NCBI RefSeq assembly: GCF_007860125.1
Contig: NZ_SJPW01000008.1
Span: 1-64,000, forward strand
DNA from: Rubripirellula tenax
Lineage (GTDB): Bacteria; Planctomycetota; Planctomycetia; Pirellulales; Pirellulaceae
Direction: 5' to 3'
DNA length: 64,000 bases
A program made the translations under genes and the position numbers. This document shows, piece after piece, positions 38,655 to 48,345 of this stretch. The notes below the pieces were generated by a model. It saw nothing but the letters and a program-made list of their open reading frames with translations. It was not told the origin of the DNA and searched no databases. Within the stretch, counting starts at the first letter, position 1, and each line of letters starts with the position of its first letter.

Positions 38655-41204
38655 ATGATCAGCTCGCTCAGCAATTATCAGCCGTTGGCGAACCGATACG
38701 ACGAATGCATGACTTCGGACGGAAAAATCCGTCCGGCCTGGAGTCTATTGTCGAAGCAAGTCGACCAACTCGGCGTCGATGGGATGAGCGAGCGGAAGGC
38801 GACGATCGACCAAATGCTCAAAGAGAACGGTACAACGTTCCTTGTCGAAAACGAAAGCGACGGCCGGCAGAATCGACCTTGGCAACTGTCACCGGTACCG
38901 CTGGTGATCGACGCCAACTCGTGGGCGACCGTCGAATCCGGTCTGGCGCAGCGGACGCGATTGTTGGAAGCCCTTTTGAAGGATCTGCTCGGCCGCCAAC
39001 GCTTGATCAAAGAACGAATCGTTCCAGCAGAGCTGCTTGCGGCCAACCCGATTTTCCAACGTGCTTATCACGGCCTGCCCAGCTTCGGTGGCAAACGACT
39101 TCACATTACCGCCACCGATATGGCACGTGCGGCCGACGGTTCCTGGTGGGTGCTCGGCGATCGCACGAGAGCGCCAAGCGGGCTGGGATATTTGTTGGAA
39201 AACCGCATCATCACCAGCCGCGTTTATCCGAATCTGGTGCGTCAATGCAACACCCGCCGGTTGGCTCACTTTTTCGAATCGCTGCGCGACCACCTGCGAT
39301 CGCTCGCGCCGGCGATGCGAGAAAATCCTCGCGTCGCATTGCTGACGCCGGGCGAAGACAGTTACCGCGAATTCGAAGACGCTTACCTGGCCCGCTATCT
39401 CGGAGTGACGTTGGTTCAGGGCACTGACTTGGCCGTTCGCGGTGGTCGACTGAATCTGAAAACGTTGGGCGGTTTGTTGCCGATCGAAGTGCTGTGGCGC
39501 CATGTGTCGGATCGAAAGTGCGACCCGTTGGAATTGATGTCGCATTCATCCGAAGGTGTCTCGGGGCTATTGGGAGCCGTTCGCGAAGGCAAGCTAGCCG
39601 TCGCCAATGCCATCGGCAGCGTCATGGCCGAAGTGCCCGCGCTGATGCCGTTCTTGGCCGGTGCGAGTAAGTTTTTGTTGGACGAAGAACTGCAGTTGCC
39701 GTCGGTTGCCACGTACTGGTGCGGCGGTGCAAAAGAGCTTAGCCATGTGTTAGCGAACTTGGATTCGCTGACGGTCCGCAATGCCTTTGTCGTTACCGAG
39801 GCAGCGCCGGTGATCGTCGCCGACCTATCGCCCGAAGCGAAAAACGAACTGGTCGCTACACTCAAAGCTCGCCCCCGCGAATACGTCGCTCAGGAACGTT
39901 TACCGCACAGCACAACGCCGGTTTGGGATAACGGAGCGTGGCGACCTTGGCATGTGGCTATACGCTGCTTCCAGTTGCAAACGTCCAAAACTGTCGAGGT
40001 CTTGCCCGGTGCTTTGACGCGGCTCAGTCCCGTCGAAAACGTGCTCGGTCGGTCACCGGTCAGCGGTTTGTTGACCCAGGATTGCTGGATCGCGAACGAA
40101 CATCCCGTCGACAACGAAACAACGCTGCTGCCGGCGCCCGATGCGAAAGTCGCTCTGAAGCGATCGGGCGATGAGTTGCCCAGTCGTGTGGCCGAGCACC
40201 TGTTTTGGTTGGGGCGGTACGCCGAACGGGGCGAAGCGATCGCAAGATTACTGCGAACGACGCTGACGCGATTGGCCAGCGAGAACGAACTCGATGACCT
40301 GCCGGAATTGCCGCGTTTGATTGCCGCGCTGGCTGCGATTGGACAGATCGAGCCCGATTATGCGATCGCGCCGCTGGAAGTCTCGATGCCGAAGCTCGAA
40401 GACATCTTGCCTGCGTCCGTGCTGGACTCGAGCCAGAGTCGCGGCTTGCAAAGCACCATTCGATCGGTCGTGCATAATGCGTCGGTCGTCCGCGATCGAT
40501 TGTCGATCGACGCCTATCGGATCATCCAACATGCGTCGTCCGATTTGAATGCTCCATTGGCAGACCGAAACATTGGCCGGCTGATCGAGCGAATGAACGG
40601 ATTGATCGTTGACCTGCTGGCGTTCGCCGGTGTGCTTGGCGAAAGTTTCACGCGAACGCATGCGTGGCAGTTCTTGGAGTTGGGACGCCGCTTGGAGCGC
40701 GCGTATCAAACGGCCGAGTTATTATCAGCAACCTTAGTGCCCGTTGGCGAAGGGGTTCGCGCGGTATGCGAAGCCGTGCTGGAAACGTCGGATTCGCTTA
40801 TGACGTATCGATCACGATACTTGAATCTGGTTCGCGTCGCCCCCACGCTCGATCTGTTGGTGACCGACGAATCGAACCCTCGCTCGATCCGGTTTCAACT
40901 TGACGAGATCGCGAGAGTGTTCGCACAATTGCCCGAACAGTCTCGCCCGGTCGGGCTGGGCATTGACGAAAAGATTGCCTTGGAATTGAGACACCATTTG
41001 CAAATGGCAGATCCCAATGTTTTGTCCGGGGAAGATGAAAGTGCGCGAAGAGTACATTTGGAACAGCTCCTCGATCGGTTGATCCAACGTCTGCCCGAAT
41101 TGTCGAATGCGATTGCGGCCCGATACTTGATTCATACCGGCGCGACGCAAACATTGACGGGGGTCACAGCAGGCCTACCCGGCGTTTTCCCCAAAGAAGC
41201 CTAG
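38655..41204 (+). CDS. circularly permuted ATP-grasp protein fused to alpha-E domain
   Basis: 849 residues from ATG 38655. Residues about 30-480 are a circularly permuted ATP-grasp ligase (RAYHGLPSFGGKRLHITATDMARAADG, VALLTPGEDSYREFEDAYLARYLG, VLWRHVSDRKCDPLEL). Residues about 510-840 are the helical alpha-E domain, starting near SRVAEHLFWLGRYAERGEAIAR. In many bacteria these are two separate genes next to a transglutaminase, as here. Comparative genomics of amidoligases predicts they add an amino acid or peptide to a target, but the reaction is not known. The next gene is the transglutaminase, in the same direction. Confidence 0.9.
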   Translation: MISSLSNYQPLANRYDECMTSDGKIRPAWSLLSKQVDQLGVDGMSERKATIDQMLKENGTTFLVENESDGRQNRPWQLSPVPLVIDANSWATVESGLAQRTRLLEALLKDLLGRQRLIKERIVPAELLAANPIFQRAYHGLPSFGGKRLHITATDMARAADGSWWVLGDRTRAPSGLGYLLENRIITSRVYPNLVRQCNTRRLAHFFESLRDHLRSLAPAMRENPRVALLTPGEDSYREFEDAYLARYLGVTLVQGTDLAVRGGRLNLKTLGGLLPIEVLWRHVSDRKCDPLELMSHSSEGVSGLLGAVREGKLAVANAIGSVMAEVPALMPFLAGASKFLLDEELQLPSVATYWCGGAKELSHVLANLDSLTVRNAFVVTEAAPVIVADLSPEAKNELVATLKARPREYVAQERLPHSTTPVWDNGAWRPWHVAIRCFQLQTSKTVEVLPGALTRLSPVENVLGRSPVSGLLTQDCWIANEHPVDNETTLLPAPDAKVALKRSGDELPSRVAEHLFWLGRYAERGEAIARLLRTTLTRLASENELDDLPELPRLIAALAAIGQIEPDYAIAPLEVSMPKLEDILPASVLDSSQSRGLQSTIRSVVHNASVVRDRLSIDAYRIIQHASSDLNAPLADRNIGRLIERMNGLIVDLLAFAGVLGESFTRTHAWQFLELGRRLERAYQTAELLSATLVPVGEGVRAVCEAVLETSDSLMTYRSRYLNLVRVAPTLDLLVTDESNPRSIRFQLDEIARVFAQLPEQSRPVGLGIDEKIALELRHHLQMADPNVLSGEDESARRVHLEQLLDRLIQRLPELSNAIAARYLIHTGATQTLTGVTAGLPGVFPKEA

Positions 41205-41289
41205 GCGCGTTCCCATCGATACAAACGTTTACAATCTGCCCGCCCGCTATCGAATCACTCACCGTACGCACTATACGTACTCCGAGGCG

Positions 41290-42168
41290 GTGGCGATTTG
41301 CCAAAATCAATTGCGGATGCAGCCCCGCTCGAGCGGTCGCGTCGTCGTGCATACGTCATCTGTGTCGATCTATCCCAAGCCTGACAATACGTTCGAACAC
41401 AAAGACTATTTCGGCAACCAGGTCTACTCGTTCGCGATTGAGTCACTGCATCGCGAATTGAAAGTGACCGCATCAAGCAACGTATCGGTGGAGCCGATCG
41501 CGTTGCCGCTCGCGACGAAGCAAAACGGAGAGTCGTTTTTTGAAGGCGATATGCCTTGGGAAACGGTGGTCGAGCAATCCCGTACCGCGTTGACGCTACC
41601 GCTTCGGGTGCTGGAATATCGTTTCAATTCGCCTCGCATCACAGCCTCCGACGTGTTCGCGTCGTACGCGAAAAAATCGTTCACCCCCGGACGTGGCTTG
41701 TTCGCTGCGACCGAGGACCTAACGCGGCGAATTCACGATGATTTTGAATACAACACCGTCCTGACCGACGTGAACACGCCGACCGAAAAGTCGTTCGGCC
41801 TGCGCGCCGGCGTTTGCCAGGACTTCGCCCATATCCAGATCGCTTGTCTGCGATCGTTGGGTTTACCGTCTCGCTATGTCAGCGGCTATCTGCGAACGAT
41901 TCCGCCCGCCGGCACCGAACGCATGGTTGGCGCTGACGAATCCCATGCATGGTTGAGTGTCTACGCCGGCAAAGGTCATGGCTGGGTCGCCTGCGATCCT
42001 ACCAATGCCTGCTTTGCCGGAACCCAACACATCCCGATTTGCATCGGCCGCGATTATGGCGACGTCAGTCCCATGCGGGGCGTTGTGCTTGGCGGTGGAA
42101 CGACCTCGCTTCGCGTTAACGTCGACGTCGAACCGATTGATGCTGTTGTCGCGGCTTCCGGCGCGTGA
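41290..42168 (+). CDS. transglutaminase-like cysteine protease-fold protein, true start probably upstream
   Basis: 292 residues from GTG 41290, the first standard start. The frame is open back to the TGA at 41155-41157, and translation of 41245-41289 gives RYRITHRTHYTYSEA, the normal N-terminus of this family, so initiation is probably upstream at a rare codon (ATC 41215 or CTG 41236). The transglutaminase core has Cys in RAGVCQDFAHIQIACLRSLG, His in ADESHAWLSVY and Asp in VACDPTN, a complete triad. An N-terminal Transglut_N domain precedes it. It is in one unit with the ATP-grasp/alpha-E gene and overlaps the next gene by GTGA. Confidence 0.88.
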   Translation: MAICQNQLRMQPRSSGRVVVHTSSVSIYPKPDNTFEHKDYFGNQVYSFAIESLHRELKVTASSNVSVEPIALPLATKQNGESFFEGDMPWETVVEQSRTALTLPLRVLEYRFNSPRITASDVFASYAKKSFTPGRGLFAATEDLTRRIHDDFEYNTVLTDVNTPTEKSFGLRAGVCQDFAHIQIACLRSLGLPSRYVSGYLRTIPPAGTERMVGADESHAWLSVYAGKGHGWVACDPTNACFAGTQHIPICIGRDYGDVSPMRGVVLGGGTTSLRVNVDVEPIDAVVAASGA

Positions 42169-43307
42169 ACGCGGCTGAACCAACGACTGAGTTTGCGGCA
42201 CGCTGTGTTCGTTGTTTTCGGCCCGCCGATCGTTGCTACTGTGCGTCGGTGCCGCGCGTCAACAATCGAACTGATGTTCTGATCTTGCAGCATCGACGCG
42301 AGCGTGAGCATCCCTTCAACACGGCACGCATCGTCGACATGGCGCTGGATCGTTGTCGTCTGATGGTGGATCACAACGATGCGCTGGCCCGGCGATTGGG
42401 CGACATCACGCTTGCGCCCGACGCGGCGCTCCTTTACCCGACGGACGAAGCACCGTTGTTGATGGAACTAGCGCCCGAGTTACGGCCGAGTCAGTTGGTG
42501 GTGCTCGATGGTACTTGGCACCACACCAAAACGCTAATGCGTGACATCCCGCGACTGCAACAACTTCGCCAAGTTCGACTTGCGCCTCCGAAACCAGGCA
42601 ATTATCGAATTCGGCGCGAACCCAACGACCATGCTCTTTCGACGCTGGAAGCGGTGATCGCGGCGCTGGCCGAGAACGAGCCCGATACGCTGGGCTTGTC
42701 CGAACAGTTGTCCGCGTTGATGCAAGCATTCAACGGCATGGTCGACCAACAATTGCAGTGTCCCAAATCCAATTGGCGAGCCAACCAACGCCGCACGCCT
42801 GGCGCAGCTAACGTGCCCCGCTTGCTGTTGGGCGACCAATCCGACGTCGTCGTTGCTTACGGCGAACAGCAACAAGGCGACTATCGCTCTGATGCTCCAC
42901 CACCTCCCAAGGGTGAACCGCCGCGACCTGTCTACTGGGTCGCCCAGCGGATGGTCAGCGGCGAGACTTTCGAGATGGTGATCGACAACGACTGTTTGCA
43001 CGACGCCTACTTCGCCGATCGTCTGCAGCTTTCCCCATCGCAAATCGGTTCGGCGGTAACGCTGGACCAATTTCGAAGCCACTGGCAAAATTTCTTGCAT
43101 CCGACCGATACGATCGTGGTCCCCGGCCCAGGGACGGCCAAGCTGCTTTCGGCGAACCAGTTGTGTGACAATACGTGCTTGATCCTAAAGTCAATCAATG
43201 CACCGGAGTCACCGGAGATCGAATCCACGGATCCGATCAATCCAACTCGCGCCGCCGCAAGACTTGCAAACGCCATCGCCAAAACCATTCGCTACGGAAA
43301 GTCTTAG
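42165..43307 (+). CDS. DTW-domain protein (tRNA-uridine aminocarboxypropyltransferase-like) with C-terminal extension
   Basis: 380 residues from GTG 42165, which overlaps the transglutaminase stop. Residues 14-28 hold a Cys-rich metal-binding knot (CVRCFRPADRCYC). The catalytic DTW motif appears as VVLDGTWHHTKTL, followed by NYRIRREPNDHALSTLEA. This is the TapT family, which makes acp3U in tRNA from SAM. The domain ends near residue 190-200; the last 180 residues (from about SNWRANQRR on) are not part of TapT and match nothing I recognise. Coupling to the ATP-grasp and transglutaminase genes is by overlap. Confidence 0.87.
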   Translation: MNAAEPTTEFAARCVRCFRPADRCYCASVPRVNNRTDVLILQHRREREHPFNTARIVDMALDRCRLMVDHNDALARRLGDITLAPDAALLYPTDEAPLLMELAPELRPSQLVVLDGTWHHTKTLMRDIPRLQQLRQVRLAPPKPGNYRIRREPNDHALSTLEAVIAALAENEPDTLGLSEQLSALMQAFNGMVDQQLQCPKSNWRANQRRTPGAANVPRLLLGDQSDVVVAYGEQQQGDYRSDAPPPPKGEPPRPVYWVAQRMVSGETFEMVIDNDCLHDAYFADRLQLSPSQIGSAVTLDQFRSHWQNFLHPTDTIVVPGPGTAKLLSANQLCDNTCLILKSINAPESPEIESTDPINPTRAAARLANAIAKTIRYGKS

Positions 43308-43333
43308 CGATCAACTTCGTTGCTGCGTAGCGC

Positions 43334-44017
43334 TCAAGACGCGGCGCGAGTGGTTTCCCACTCACTCGTGTCCGGTTCGCTTCCGCAGCGGTTGACCTCG
43401 CGAATCGACTGGATCAACTGGATCGGCAGCAGGAACAAGCCCAGTCCGCATAGCGCCGACAAGGCAACCAACGAAACGCCTGTCGCCATCGCCGCACCGA
43501 TGGTCGCCATCACGGCCGCCATCAACGCGCCAAGTCCAACCAGCAGCGCCTTGAATTCCGTCGGGCCAAACGATGCCAACGTGAATTCGCCCGTCAACTT
43601 CGCACGCAGATTCGTCAGCACGGCCATCGCCATCAACACGATCACAGCCACCAAACCCAGATCCAGACGTCCACACGCAACCGCTAGACCGACCATCCAA
43701 TAGGTGAACGAGAGCGGGTCGGTGAAGTGGTCCAACAGTTCGCCACCGTTTCGACATTGGCCCGTGGTTCGTGCATGCCGGCCATCGATACAGTCGGCGA
43801 AATGGTTCCCGACGACGCCCACCGAGGCTACTAATCCGCCCCACCAGTACGTGGTCGATACCGCCAGCCCGACGGCGCCCAGGATCGCGAATCCGTGGCC
43901 GATCGCAACGATTCCTTCGGGCGGGAACCATCGTGGAATCGGCAAATGGGTGTACAAGGCGGAAAGGCGAGGGCCCACGATGGGATCCAGTACGCTCTTG
44001 GAAATACGCTTGCTCAT
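43334..44017 (-). CDS. CDP-alcohol phosphatidyltransferase family membrane protein
   Basis: 227 residues with six or so hydrophobic segments. The family signature D-x2-DG-x2-AR-x8-G-x3-D-x3-D is present without a gap: DCIDGRHARTTGQ, then NGGELLDHFTD. It transfers a phosphoalcohol from a CDP-activated donor to an alcohol acceptor in the membrane. The acceptor is not predictable. Convergent with the DTW gene (26 bp apart), and 75 bp downstream of cysNC on the same strand. Confidence 0.88.
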   Translation of the reverse strand: MSKRISKSVLDPIVGPRLSALYTHLPIPRWFPPEGIVAIGHGFAILGAVGLAVSTTYWWGGLVASVGVVGNHFADCIDGRHARTTGQCRNGGELLDHFTDPLSFTYWMVGLAVACGRLDLGLVAVIVLMAMAVLTNLRAKLTGEFTLASFGPTEFKALLVGLGALMAAVMATIGAAMATGVSLVALSALCGLGLFLLPIQLIQSIREVNRCGSEPDTSEWETTRAAS

Positions 44018-44092
44018 CAGAAGTTTCCTTGTTGGACGAATCTACCAACAAAGAACCCGCCGACGCCCACACGTAGCGCGAAATCTTTTCCT

Positions 44093-46039
44093 CTACTTCA
44101 CCATCGATTTGGAACGCAGCAGTTCGATCACCGCCTCGGCACACTGATCGACCGATCTCGACGACGTATCGAGCGTCAAATCAGGATCCGCGGGTGCTTC
44201 GTAGGGTGCCGTGACGCCAGGGAAATTCGGCAACTCGCCAGCATCCGCCTTCGCATACTGGCCCTTCGTATCCCGTTGGCGACAAACTTCGACGGGCGTC
44301 GCTACGTGGACAATCAAGAATCGGTCGTCGCCGATCAGCTTGGCGACCTTTTGCCGTACGTCGGCTGATGGTGCGACAAATGAAGCGATGCAAATCAGGC
44401 CGGCGTCGTTCAGCGCGTGAGCCAGGTGGCCGCTGCGTCGAAGGTTTTCGCTACGATCGTCTGCAGTGAACCCAAGGTCGCGGCTCAGCCCTCGTCGAAC
44501 GGCTTCGCCATCGATCATCGCGACTGCACGCCCTTGGTCAAACAGTTTTCGTTCGACGGCCAATCCGATCGCGGTCTTGCCGCTGCCCGTCAGCCCCGTC
44601 AACAAGACCGTTGCCGGTTTTTGTCCGAACCGGGCGGAACGCTCGTCGGTTGAGACTTGCGAAACTTCGACTGGGGTACCGTCGTCCGCCGATTGTTCGT
44701 CATCCCAGACCGTTTTCGTTTTGGCGTCGCCCGATTTATCCAAAATCATGCCCGCGGCGACGGTCGCGTTGGTGATTCGGTCGACAACGATGAAAGCACC
44801 CGTGCCGCGGTTGCGGCGGTAGGGGTCCAAGTGGATCGGCGCGGACAGCGAAACGCTGACACGACCGATTTCGTTCAATTCCAGCGTCGGCGCGGGACTG
44901 CGATGCAATGTGTTGACATCGACTCGGTATTTCAATGTTTCGATGGTTCCCGGCAGCGTTTGCGTGGTGTGTTTGACCAGATAGGTCTTGCCCGGCACCA
45001 TCGCATCGGCATTCATCCACACCAACATGGCGTCGAAGTCGGACTTCGATCGCGGCAGGTTGCCCGGTTTGACGAACATGTCGCCACGGCTTGCATCCAC
45101 TTCATCAGCCAGCGTCAACGTGATCGATAGCGGCGCGAATGCTTCTTCGATATCACCGTCGAACGTGACGATCCGCTTGACTTTCGACTTCTGGCCACTG
45201 GGCAGGATCATGACCTCTTCGCCGGCCCGAATGATGCCCGACGAGATCGTGCCACAGAAGCCGCGGAAGTTCAGGTCGGGGCGATTGACGTACTGGACCG
45301 GCATGCGGAAATCTTGCAGGTTCCGGTCGCTGCCGATGTAGACGTTTTCCAAAAAGTTCATCAGCGTGCTGCCGCTATACCACGGCATCTTCTCGCTGCG
45401 ATCGACGACGTTGTCCCCGTCCAAAGCGCTAATCGGGATGAAGTGTAAGTCGGGCAAATCCAATCGAGTCGCAAAGGCTCGATAGTCATCGCAAATTTCT
45501 TCGAACCGTTCTTCGCTGAAGTCGACCAAGTCCATCTTGTTGATCGCAACGACCACGTGGCGAATGCCAAGCAGCGACACGATGAACGAGTGCCGTTTCG
45601 TTTGAGTCAGCACGCCGTGATCGCGCCGCGCATCGATCAAAATGACGGCCAAGTCGGCCGACGAAGCACCTGTCGCCATATTGCGAGTGTATTGCTCGTG
45701 GCCGGGAGTGTCGGCGATGATGAATTTGCGTTTCGCGGTGCTGAAGTAGCGATACGCGACGTCGATCGTGATGCCTTGTTCCCGTTCGGCCTTCAAGCCG
45801 TCCATCAGCAGCGCGGTGTCGATCTTGCCGCCGGTCGTGCCGACCAGTTTCGAGTCGACTTCCAATTGCGTCAAATGGTCTTCGTAAACCATCTTGCTGT
45901 CATACAGCAAGCGACCGATCAGCGTACTCTTGCCATCGTCGACGCTGCCGCAGGTGATGAAACGAAGCAATTGCTTCTGCTCATGCTGCTTCAAGTAAGC
46001 GTCGATGTCGGTCGCGATCAGGTCAGATTTGTGTGACAT
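44093..46039 (-). CDS. cysNC: bifunctional sulfate adenylyltransferase subunit 1 / adenylylsulfate kinase
   Basis: 648 residues. The first two-thirds is the CysN GTPase: [19 protein letters not shown] (P-loop), [17 protein letters not shown] and NKMDLVDFS. Residues about 450-648 are APS kinase (CysC) with its own P-loop, [13 protein letters not shown]. Together with CysD it makes APS and then PAPS. The end of cysD and the start of cysNC are separated by a repeat-filled 97-bp spacer. PAPS could serve sulfur assimilation or sulfation. Confidence 0.97.
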   Translation of the reverse strand: MSHKSDLIATDIDAYLKQHEQKQLLRFITCGSVDDGKSTLIGRLLYDSKMVYEDHLTQLEVDSKLVGTTGGKIDTALLMDGLKAEREQGITIDVAYRYFSTAKRKFIIADTPGHEQYTRNMATGASSADLAVILIDARRDHGVLTQTKRHSFIVSLLGIRHVVVAINKMDLVDFSEERFEEICDDYRAFATRLDLPDLHFIPISALDGDNVVDRSEKMPWYSGSTLMNFLENVYIGSDRNLQDFRMPVQYVNRPDLNFRGFCGTISSGIIRAGEEVMILPSGQKSKVKRIVTFDGDIEEAFAPLSITLTLADEVDASRGDMFVKPGNLPRSKSDFDAMLVWMNADAMVPGKTYLVKHTTQTLPGTIETLKYRVDVNTLHRSPAPTLELNEIGRVSVSLSAPIHLDPYRRNRGTGAFIVVDRITNATVAAGMILDKSGDAKTKTVWDDEQSADDGTPVEVSQVSTDERSARFGQKPATVLLTGLTGSGKTAIGLAVERKLFDQGRAVAMIDGEAVRRGLSRDLGFTADDRSENLRRSGHLAHALNDAGLICIASFVAPSADVRQKVAKLIGDDRFLIVHVATPVEVCRQRDTKGQYAKADAGELPNFPGVTAPYEAPADPDLTLDTSSRSVDQCAEAVIELLRSKSMVK

Positions 46040-46049
46040 GGGGAGAAGT

Positions 46050-46137
46050 AGGTATCAGGGATCAGGTGGCAGGTAACAGGAAAAAGGCATCGGCGACATC
46101 GTCATTGCTGTGACCTGTCGCCTGTAACCTGTTTCCT
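46050..46137. repeat. heptameric tandem repeats in inverted arms between cysD and cysNC
   Basis: One arm has four degenerate seven-base units: AGGTATC, AGGGATC, AGGTGGC, AGGTAAC, then AGG (46050-46080). The other arm, from 46114 to the cysD stop, reads CCTGTCG, CCTGTAA, CCTGTTT, CCT. The arms are roughly complementary and could fold as a hairpin. It begins ten bases before the cysNC start, so it fills the whole spacer. Confidence 0.8.
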
Positions 46138-47048
46138 CAAAAGTATCCTCGTCGTTTTTTCTCTTCCATACCTGCGCCGCCTTCGTCTTGGTCGATGATT
46201 CGTCCCTGGCGCTCGCTGGTGGTGGCCAACAACATTTCCTGGATCACTTCGGGCAACGTGGTCGCTTCGCTTTCGACGGCGCCCGACAACGGATAGCAAC
46301 CGAGAGTACGGAAACGAACCATCTTGGTTTCTTCTTTCTCACCCGGCAGCAGCGGCATCCGGTCATCGTCTCGCATCAACAACACGCCGTTACGATTGAC
46401 CACCCGGCGCGGCGCCGACAAGTACAACGGCACGATGGGGATGCTTTCCAAGTGGATGTATTGCCAAACATCTAACTCGGTCCAGTTGCTCATCGGGAAC
46501 ACGCGGATCGATTCGCCTTTGTTCACGCGACCGTTGTAGACGTTCCACAGTTCGGGCCGTTGGTTCTTGGGGTCCCAACGGTGCGACTTGTCGCGGAAGC
46601 TGAACACGCGTTCTTTGGCACGACTCTTTTCTTCGTCACGACGGGCACCACCGAAAGCGGCGTCGAACTGGTACTTGTCCAGCGCGGCTTTCAACGAATC
46701 GGTCTTCATGATTTCGGTGTGCCGTTCACTATCTTCCCACGGCTTGATTCCTAGTTTCAAGCCTTCGTGGTTGATGTGTACCAACAGGTCTAAGCCCAGT
46801 TCTTTGCGAGCGTAGTTTTCGCGAAAATCGATCATCTCGCGAAACTTGTACGTCGTATCCACGTGCAACAAGGGGAACGGCGGTTTGGCGGGATAGAACG
46901 CCTTCAGTGCCAAGTGGACCAGGACGGCGGAGTCTTTCCCGATGCTATAAAGCATCACCGGTTTTTTGAACTCGGTGATCACCTCGCGCATGATGTGGAT
47001 CGATTCCGCTTCCAGTTGCTTGAGGTGGGTAAGGTTGTAGTCCGACAT
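46137..47048 (-). CDS. cysD: sulfate adenylyltransferase subunit 2
   Basis: 303 residues, full length. PP-loop type ATP pyrophosphatase: [20 protein letters not shown] near residue 35, then [35 protein letters not shown] and the C-terminal [19 protein letters not shown]. It adenylates sulfate with CysN. First gene of the cysD-cysNC pair. Its stop codon lies at the edge of the heptamer repeats. Confidence 0.97.
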   Translation of the reverse strand: MSDYNLTHLKQLEAESIHIMREVITEFKKPVMLYSIGKDSAVLVHLALKAFYPAKPPFPLLHVDTTYKFREMIDFRENYARKELGLDLLVHINHEGLKLGIKPWEDSERHTEIMKTDSLKAALDKYQFDAAFGGARRDEEKSRAKERVFSFRDKSHRWDPKNQRPELWNVYNGRVNKGESIRVFPMSNWTELDVWQYIHLESIPIVPLYLSAPRRVVNRNGVLLMRDDDRMPLLPGEKEETKMVRFRTLGCYPLSGAVESEATTLPEVIQEMLLATTSERQGRIIDQDEGGAGMEEKKRRGYF

Positions 47049-47144
47049 TTCGTCAAGAAGTTTTGTGTGCGGAAGTGAGTGAATCTGGGAGTATAAACAT
47101 CCCTGGAAACGGTAGTAGCCCAGTGATCGCGACGGCCTGGAATG

Positions 47145-47807
47145 CTACTCTTGGTAGCGTGTCGATTCTTTGGGCCAGATTTGCAAGATCACGCCTTCGG
47201 ATTCTTCGGCATCGCCAAGCGGATAAGCCGCCACTTTGCGAAGTTGAAGGTTCGCCAAAACGCCAAGGTGCCGCGCCTCGCCGCGTTCTTCCAACCACTT
47301 GGGACCCTTGATCAACAGCAGCCGATCGACGTTCATCCAGCGTTCTTCGATCCAACGACAGAACTTGGCGATGCTGCCGACGGCTCGTGAGACGACCGAC
47401 GTGAAACGAAAGTCCTCCAACAGGTCTTCGCCACGAGCACCATAGACAGTCACTTGGACGCCGATTTCACCAACGATTTCGCTAAGCACCTTGGCTCGTT
47501 TGGCGACCGATTCGGCCAAAGAGACTTCGATGTCCGGACGCAGAATCGCCAGCGGGATGCCCGGGATGCCGTTTCCGCTGCCCAAGTCCAGCACTTCTTC
47601 GCCGGCTTCCAACAGCGGTGCCAACTGCAAACAATCACGCAGGTCACGGCTGACGAACAAGTCCCACGTCGTGTGACGGGTCAGGTTGATGTCTTCGTTC
47701 CAGCGCCACATCACCGTAACATAGTGCTGGATTTTTTCCGCAACCGCATCGTCCAACTCGATCGAGTGCTCGGATAATGCGGTAACGAATTCGGGGTCGA
47801 GCGGCAT
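47145..47807 (-). CDS. rsmG: 16S rRNA (guanine-N7) methyltransferase G
   Basis: 220 residues from ATG 47807, where family similarity (LDPEFVTALSEHSIEL) begins. SAM-binding VLDLGSGNGIPGIPLAI, the WNEDINLTRH loop, and VSRAVGSIAKFCRW are diagnostic. It methylates G527 of 16S rRNA. 96 bp upstream of cysD, same strand, probably unrelated in function. A divergent small gene starts on the other side. Confidence 0.95.
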   Translation of the reverse strand: MPLDPEFVTALSEHSIELDDAVAEKIQHYVTVMWRWNEDINLTRHTTWDLFVSRDLRDCLQLAPLLEAGEEVLDLGSGNGIPGIPLAILRPDIEVSLAESVAKRAKVLSEIVGEIGVQVTVYGARGEDLLEDFRFTSVVSRAVGSIAKFCRWIEERWMNVDRLLLIKGPKWLEERGEARHLGVLANLQLRKVAAYPLGDAEESEGVILQIWPKESTRYQE

Positions 47808-47897
47808 GGTCGGTGGAATCGCGGAAAAGCGAGGCTGGCGGAAATTTGGCTGTGTGCCCAGATCATGACATATCCCACCCACTTACCGAAACCCAAC

Positions 47898-48302
47898 ATG
47901 ATCCAACACGTCTTTGTCTACGGAACGCTCAAAACGGGCCAGTGCCGGGCCACGATGTGGCCCGCCAAACCTATATCAATCGAGCCCGCATGGGTCCGCG
48001 GGCAATTGTTCGGGCGGTCCGACTATCCCGCGATGATGCCCGGCGAAGACCGCGTTCTGGGCGAAATCTGGCACTTCGCCGGTCTAGACATGCCCCGAGT
48101 GACGGAGGTTCTGGACCAAATCGAAGGAACAGGGCAAGTCGGGTTCCCCGATCTTTACGTGCGAGTCGTCGTGGACGTGTTCGGGATGGACGGTCATCTG
48201 ATCGCCGCCGCCAGCGCCTACCACTACGCAAAGTCCCCCGAAATTGACGGGTTTCGGCGCATCGATGCCACCGATTTTGCCCAGTGGCCCAGTACGTCTT
48301 AG
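47898..48302 (+). CDS. gamma-glutamylcyclotransferase-like (AIG2/GGCT fold) protein
   Basis: 134 residues from ATG 47898, directly at the conserved FVYGTLKTGQ motif. The second family mark is LDQIEG, with the likely catalytic Glu, and PDLYVRVVVDV follows as a beta strand. It belongs to the GGCT-like fold, which includes enzymes releasing 5-oxoproline from gamma-glutamyl compounds. Substrate unknown. It stands alone, divergent from rsmG. Confidence 0.87.
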   Translation: MIQHVFVYGTLKTGQCRATMWPAKPISIEPAWVRGQLFGRSDYPAMMPGEDRVLGEIWHFAGLDMPRVTEVLDQIEGTGQVGFPDLYVRVVVDVFGMDGHLIAAASAYHYAKSPEIDGFRRIDATDFAQWPSTS

Positions 48303-48345
48303 CGAAGCCAATCCCTGATCCGAGGCTACCAGCCCCTTGCCGAGG

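Noticed and set aside
46050-46137. Heptamer arrays considered as CRISPR
   Set aside because: Units are seven bases with no spacers; no cas genes anywhere in the window.
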